In this document: one piece after another, positions 59,354-64,000 of the stretch
Position numbering within the stretch: the first letter of the stretch is position 1
Layout: each line of letters starts with the position of its first letter
DNA from: Eudorina sp. 2006-703-Eu-15
Lineage: Eukaryota; Chlorophyta; Chlorophyceae; Chlamydomonadales; Volvocaceae
Assembly: GCA_003117195.1 (NCBI GenBank)
Contig: BDSI01000007.1
Span: 1,550,001-1,614,000, forward strand
Direction: 5' to 3'
DNA length: 64,000 nt
Made by a program: the position numbers and the translations under genes
Notes under the pieces: generated by a model
Databases searched by the model: none
Told to the model about the DNA's origin: nothing
What the model saw: the letters and a program-made list of their open reading frames with translations, nothing else

Positions 59354-59738
59354 GATCCTGTCTGCTCTGCTCCTGTCCGCAACTTGCTATAACTGTATCC
59401 TTACGCGATCGGTGTACTTATACGCTTTGAACACGAGAACCTAAATGGCTTAGATCTCGTTTGGTATTTCCTGTAACATTTGCTGGGCGGAAAAATTAGA
59501 TTTAGACCCTGGTTGAGCTAATCGTACCTGCTTCGGAGCGGCTCGCGACATTCTTCGAAACGCGATGCGCAGATTTCTAGCTCCGGAATGGTATTACTGG
59601 CATCCTTGTACATACTTCGCGTCGGCACTTCGAACAAGTGATTCGCAAACGACAAGCTGCAATGTTTGGTCCTGGAAAGACTGGTGGCATCCGATAACAT
59701 AGATATCTCATAGGTATTAGTGCACGTAAGGCATAACA
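59354..59738. promoter_or_regulatory. Shared divergent intergenic region
   Basis: 385 bp separate the two start codons of the divergent tRNA-binding and DRC5 genes, so both promoters must lie here or in their 5' UTRs. No specific element can be assigned. Confidence 0.55.
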
Positions 59739-62700
59739 ATGTCCGCACCTTTGTTAATTACGCCTCTGAAGGACATCTGCGTGAAGGTTGTGGCAGCAAA
59801 TTTCGAGGCATGCCCCACCTTCGGACCTTTACCAGATAAATATGTCAAACGAATTATTGATATCCTTCCTTTGGACCTGCCCCTGGAACTCGTCGGCACG
59901 GTAGGGGCGCGCACATGCACATAAGGTGCCCCACCCTTCCAAAATGTTTCGGGATGTACAACAGTCGGTTCACACATCATGATCGCAGCTTATCGCCGAT
60001 GAAGACTACTGGAAACGTAGATCTCAGGCGAGGTGGAAGAATTGCGAGGTAGGTTGGGTTTCACATGAACTCGATAACCATCAAACTGTTTCCTTCATCC
60101 TTGTTGCATATACTTAATGTGTTCGTGCACATCGTCCGGTTTCGTTCTCCTCGGTCAAGGGCGGCATCCCCTTCGTCGTCCCGCACCGTCCGTGTACAGT
60201 TAGCCCGCTTCCGGACGGGATGCTTTTGGACCTGAATGCCTGACCTCGTCCATGGCCGACCGACCTCTCCCCTGACGTTCTCTTGTCTGTTAGTGTATCA
60301 CCCCTTGGCACTTGCATCGTGTCCCATGCAAACGCACTGTACGGCCACGGTACTGCAACAGGTCGCTGCCCACGGGTACTCCTGGAAGCAGTTGTTCTTC
60401 GAGAGGAACCTCCAGGAGTTTCTTGAACAGTAAGCGGGCTCATGGAATTTGAATGGAGACCTCAGCGGATGCTCATGATGTCTCACAATACATTGCCGGC
60501 ATGAACATGCGTTGGACGTAATTTATCTTACGTACCGGCCGGGGTCAAGCTGGATACAAACCGTTAGGAATTCTGCGCAACCCCATGCAGAGTCTAGTAA
60601 GTAGTGGGTCCTGGCTCGTACATACTGCAGCACGCCCGCCAAGTGCCTCTCGTCCATTTGTGCTCTTGCTGGGGCGTTGCCTGGGACCTCTGCCAAGGCG
60701 TCTGTGTATCACGCTGGCGGGCACGTCCAATTGCACTGTGCGCCGAAATGGCCTGGGTGTCTGGGGGTGAGGTTACAAGCTCTTAAGAGCAGGTCACCAG
60801 TCTCGCCTCCTCGACAAACCGTCTGAATCATGTTCCGTACCATTATCAGTGATGTTACAGTGAACCTCGTGGTTCATCGGTGATAGCCGTAGCCTCCTCA
60901 CCATACACTGGAGAAACGACCTTGCCTTCTGGACCATGTGCCGAACCTTGCCTTCTGTCTGAACCTGCAGATACGATCCGGCGGTGACGGATCTCAGCAG
61001 CCTGAAACGTCTGCTGACATACTCGCGGCGCTTCGTGCAAACCGTACATATTCGGCAGCTGCCGTCGCATCTGGACCTGCAGATTCTGTTTGACTGCATG
61101 GTCAAGTGAGTGAGCGGGTGGCTACGGTGCGGGCGCATGACCCATCGGGCGGCTGGAACATCATGGGGGCTTCTGCAGCGTGGGGCGGAGCTGAGGCCAT
61201 GCTATTTTGACATTCCTCCGCGTCTGTGCGGGCGCCCATTTTTCTACGAGACATGAACACCGGCATTTTCTCAAGCCAACCCGAAGCGGGCTCTCTGCCC
61301 ACAAGCGCGGGATCCGCCCTAGTTTTCTACAACAAGCGGTCCGCGGGAGCGCGTTCGCAGCCATGCCGTGTCGTCTTACTCCGGTACGGCCGTGGGGCGA
61401 TGATGGCCCAGACCGATGCGGTCATCCAGCATGATGGGCCTTGGGCGCCGCCCACCACGCAGCGACACAGCGGCGCCACGCACGCGCGACATGGCTGTTT
61501 CCTTCATTGGGCTGCTTCACTGGCCCAAACCCGAATATGGGAGACAATACCGAAATCCCGACAAGGCGCGCTGGTGCCCCACCAATGTCCGCGCCTCCTG
61601 GCTGTCCTCCGCCGCCCCCCGTGCCGCAGCACGCCGTCCTCCCTTGCGATATCGTACAACCTGAAGGAGGTGGGCATGGACTACGACCGGTCGCTGTTCG
61701 GCATGAAGCTGTCGGACTGCCGGTCGTTGGCCAAAGCGCTGGAGCACTCGGAGACGCTCACCTACCTGGACCTCTCCAATAACTCCCTAGACGACGACAA
61801 GGCACGTTGAGACGGGGGCTGGAGTGGCTTAGCAGTCGGGAATGCCCAGGATGGCCGTGCGTGACTTGATAACGACACGTCACAGGCCTGTCCTCCCGCA
61901 CATTCTCGGCCCAACCCACCCGCAATCACACCTGCATTGGGTTGAATGCATCCTTGAGTACAAGCGAACACCCCGGACCTGGCGGCTGCTTGCCCAGGTC
62001 GCAGATCCAGCGTCGCCTCCAATGGCCCCTTGCCTCTTTGGGAAGCGCATGCCTAGGGAGCTGCGCGCCGCCACGGCCACAACGCAGCCGTGCCTGTGCG
62101 CAGCCAGGACCTGACTCGATGCACCGCATCTTTGGCCCACCGCTACAGCGCAGCCATGAGCCTCCTGAGCAGCGGCATGTAACTCCGCGTTGAGCCATGT
62201 GCCGGTATGTGCGATCCGCAACCCGCAGGTGCGCATGCTGGCCTCGGGCCTCGTGGAGAACCTCTCCATCACGCACCTCAACCTGTCCCACAACAAGATC
62301 GCCGACCGCGGCGTGCGCGCGCTGGCCAAGCTGCTGGACGGGCACTCCGTCATCAGCATCCTCGAGCTGCACGACAACCAGATCCACACCGAGGGCGCAA
62401 AGTCGCTGGCGCGCGCCTTCAAGAACAACCAGTGCCTGCTGTCCGTGAACCTGCGGCTGAACCGCATGGGCGACGAGGGCTGCAAGGCGGTGGTGGAGAG
62501 CGTGCGCACGGCGCCGACGCTGGAGCGCCTGAACATAAGCGCCAACGCGGCGGGGCCCGGCACCGCTGCAGCGGTGGTGGCGCTGCTGCGGCTGAACAAC
62601 ACCGTCACCGAGCTGGATTTGTCGTGCAATCAGTACGGCGAGGAGGCGTGCGGGGCAGTGCTGCGGGCGCTGGAGCAGAACACCTCAGTGCGGGTGAGTC

Positions 62701-63174
62701 ACAGGACCTTCAAGCGCATAGCGGTACTGGGTGAGGACGTAGTGTGTGGCTGGCGGCGTGGGGCAGGAGACGCCGCCGGGACGAGGGTCGAGGGGACGAG
62801 ACGGAGAAGTTTAAGAGGAGGGTACCGAGCTTGATTCATTTATGTACGGGACTGACTGGTCAAAATATAATCGACTAGTGAATATCAACAGTTGCGCTGT
62901 CGCAACACTGTGAGGAGGGGCCCGCCCAACCCGAACTGCTTCGAAAAGGCATTGTAAGACTGTCTACAGCTCTACATGCCGCTCTTGGCAAGCGCATTGG
63001 TTGCCGCCCTTGTCTGCGGTCATTGGGGCTGTCACCGTGCGCCCGTTGCATGTCCGCCAACAGTTGATGGACATGCGCATGACCGGCATCAACCCGGACG
63101 ACGAGCTGGCCATCATGGAGAACCTGCGCGCGCGGCAAGAGCGGCTGGACAAGGCCAAGGTGCTGGGCAAGTAG
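59739..63174 (+). CDS. DRC5: Nexin-dynein regulatory complex subunit 5 (TCTE1-like LRR protein)
   Basis: Seven exons, 59739-59900, 59989-60048, 60362-60429, 60971-61105, 61630-61801, 62229-62693 and 63064-63174, encode 390 aa with matching phases. DRC5 is an axonemal leucine-rich-repeat subunit of the nexin-dynein regulatory complex that links outer doublets and tunes dynein in motile cilia. Seen: an N-terminal ICVKVVAANFEACPTFGPLP and VKRIIDILPLDLPLELVGT region, WKQLFFERNLQEFLEQYDP, RFVQTVHIRQLPSHLDLQIL, LKEVGMDYDRSLFGMKLSDC, then RNase-inhibitor-type LRRs (LTYLDLSNNSL, ITHLNLSHNKI, ISILELHDNQI, LLSVNLRLNRM, LERLNISAN, VTELDLSCNQY). The end is basic and helical, LDKAKVLGK. Intron 5 has a GC donor (GACAAG|GCACGT); without splicing the frame stops three codons on. 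Intron 3 contains a LINE tail. Family assignment is from memory of TCTE1/DRC5. Confidence 0.88.
60845..60915 (-). mobile_element. LINE 3'-tail fragment in DRC5 intron 3
   Basis: Reverse complement of the LINE end (GATGTTACAGTGAACCTCGT, then ATCGGTGATAGCCGTAGCC and CCTCACCATACACTG), about 55 bp upstream of the exon 4 acceptor. Confidence 0.7.
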
Positions 63175-63258
63175 CGGCAAGAGCGGCTGGACAAGGCCAA
63201 GGTGCTGGGCAAGTAGCGGCAAGAGCGGCTGGACAAGGCCAAGGTGCTGGGCAAGTAG
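63133..63258 (+). repeat. 42-bp tandem triplication of the DRC5 3' end including the stop codon
   Basis: Three perfect copies starting at 63133, 63175 and 63217. Each encodes RQERLDKAKVLGK-stop in frame. Translation ends in the first copy; the other two are 3' UTR. Confidence 0.95.
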
Positions 63259-64000
63259 CGGCGGGCGGCTGCCAGCTGTGGCGAGCTGCGGCCACGCATT
63301 GGCAGGCTGACAGCAGGCCAAAAGCGGACTGCACTGGGTGGCTGACTGGGTGGCCGATGCGTCAGCAGGAGGGTGTGAACGGCTTGACCCTCGCAACCGC
63401 CGGGCTGTCCTCCGAAGAGGCGGAACGCTCGGCGCAGCGGCGCTGCAAGCGCAACCAGTCCTGATGCTCCTGGGTTCGAGCCGGCGTGATGGTCTGCATG
63501 TGCCAGAAATGGGCGGTGTGCCGAGGTGTCTGGTGCGCAGAACTCGGCGGTCACGCCTGCCCCCTGGCGGTGTCTTGGAGCTTTCGTGCGTGGAAGGCCA
63601 CCGTGCGAAGCGCAGCTCAAGCGGAGGTTTATTGCGGGTTGGATTCTTCAGGACCAAGCGGCTATGTGCCCTGTCGCTTGGCCGGTGATGTGGTGTGGAG
63701 GAACACGGACGCCGCAAGGGATGTTGCGGCAGGGCATCCGCAAGCGGCGCCTACGGCGCTTTTGCCTGCGAAGGCTGTCGACCTGTGGCAATAGTACATG
63801 GACGGGTTGAAACGCAACGCATCAAACGCACGTAGCTGGATTCGAACAAGCTAGCGAACAGCTGGGGGTCAGAGCGGTGCTGCGACCCATGTGCCCCAAG
63901 TTGGTACGACGTGTCGCGTGCGTCGAACAGCTGTTGCCGCGTTGGCGGCCAGCCCTGTACGGTGAAGCGGCCAGTTCCACGCACTTAGCACGTCTTTGGG
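63259..64000. other. Region downstream of DRC5
   Basis: Probably the DRC5 3' UTR at the left, then unassigned GC-rich DNA. Several overlapping open frames exist on both strands, none with a recognisable motif. Confidence 0.3.

Overview
The window is nuclear DNA of a chlamydomonad/volvocine-type green alga. Evidence: GC-rich genes split into many short exons with GT-AG and some GC-AG introns; a gene for a motile-cilium nexin-dynein regulatory complex subunit; several secreted proline/glycine-rich (probably hydroxyproline-rich) matrix-type proteins; TGTAA poly(A) motifs close behind some genes; and a mixture of L1-type LINEs, tRNA-derived SINEs, a Ty3/gypsy-like LTR element and a hAT-type MITE. 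Species is not determinable from the sequence alone.

Layout. 1-7388 (-): 5' part (14 exons, about 1050 codons, from the start codon to the window edge) of a giant sacsin-like protein with a GHKL ATPase domain. 7389-11249: intergenic, with one near-complete SINE and a 23-bp-stem hairpin. 11250-37629 (+): a tandem family of at least four secreted proteins (starts at 11250, 15376, 20421, 34606). Each has a signal-peptide exon ending in phase 1, then an exon rich in polyproline or Tyr/Gly and Lys-Pro repeats; three of the four carry 14-21-residue Cys-bounded modules, mostly of the form C-x14-C with a central Gly and a Pro before the second Cys. This family is the most novel content. The array is broken by a hAT MITE (17971-18477) and by a transposon-rich block (23.2-34.6 kb). 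The fourth gene contains a 791-N assembly gap with apparent frameshifts on both sides.

40156-43393 (+): a PhoD-like phosphatase whose N- and C-terminal parts are recognisable but whose catalytic core is absent; SINE copies and a (GT)n tract sit in its place. 45577-47081 (+): a small three-helix membrane protein. 49102-50046 (-): an unrecognised acidic ORF. 50392-52322 (+): a six-exon secreted CAP/PR-1-like protein. 52807-about 56500 (-): the best preserved LINE, 5'-truncated and frameshifted. 57209-59353 (-): an EMAP-II/ARC1-type tRNA-binding protein, divergent from 59739-63174 (+): the LRR protein DRC5/TCTE1, whose last 42 bp including the stop codon are triplicated.

There is no operon logic here. 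The shared themes are the extracellular matrix (the module family, CAP protein) and motile cilia (DRC5). Exon coordinates were derived by hand from reading frame, splice consensus and family conservation.
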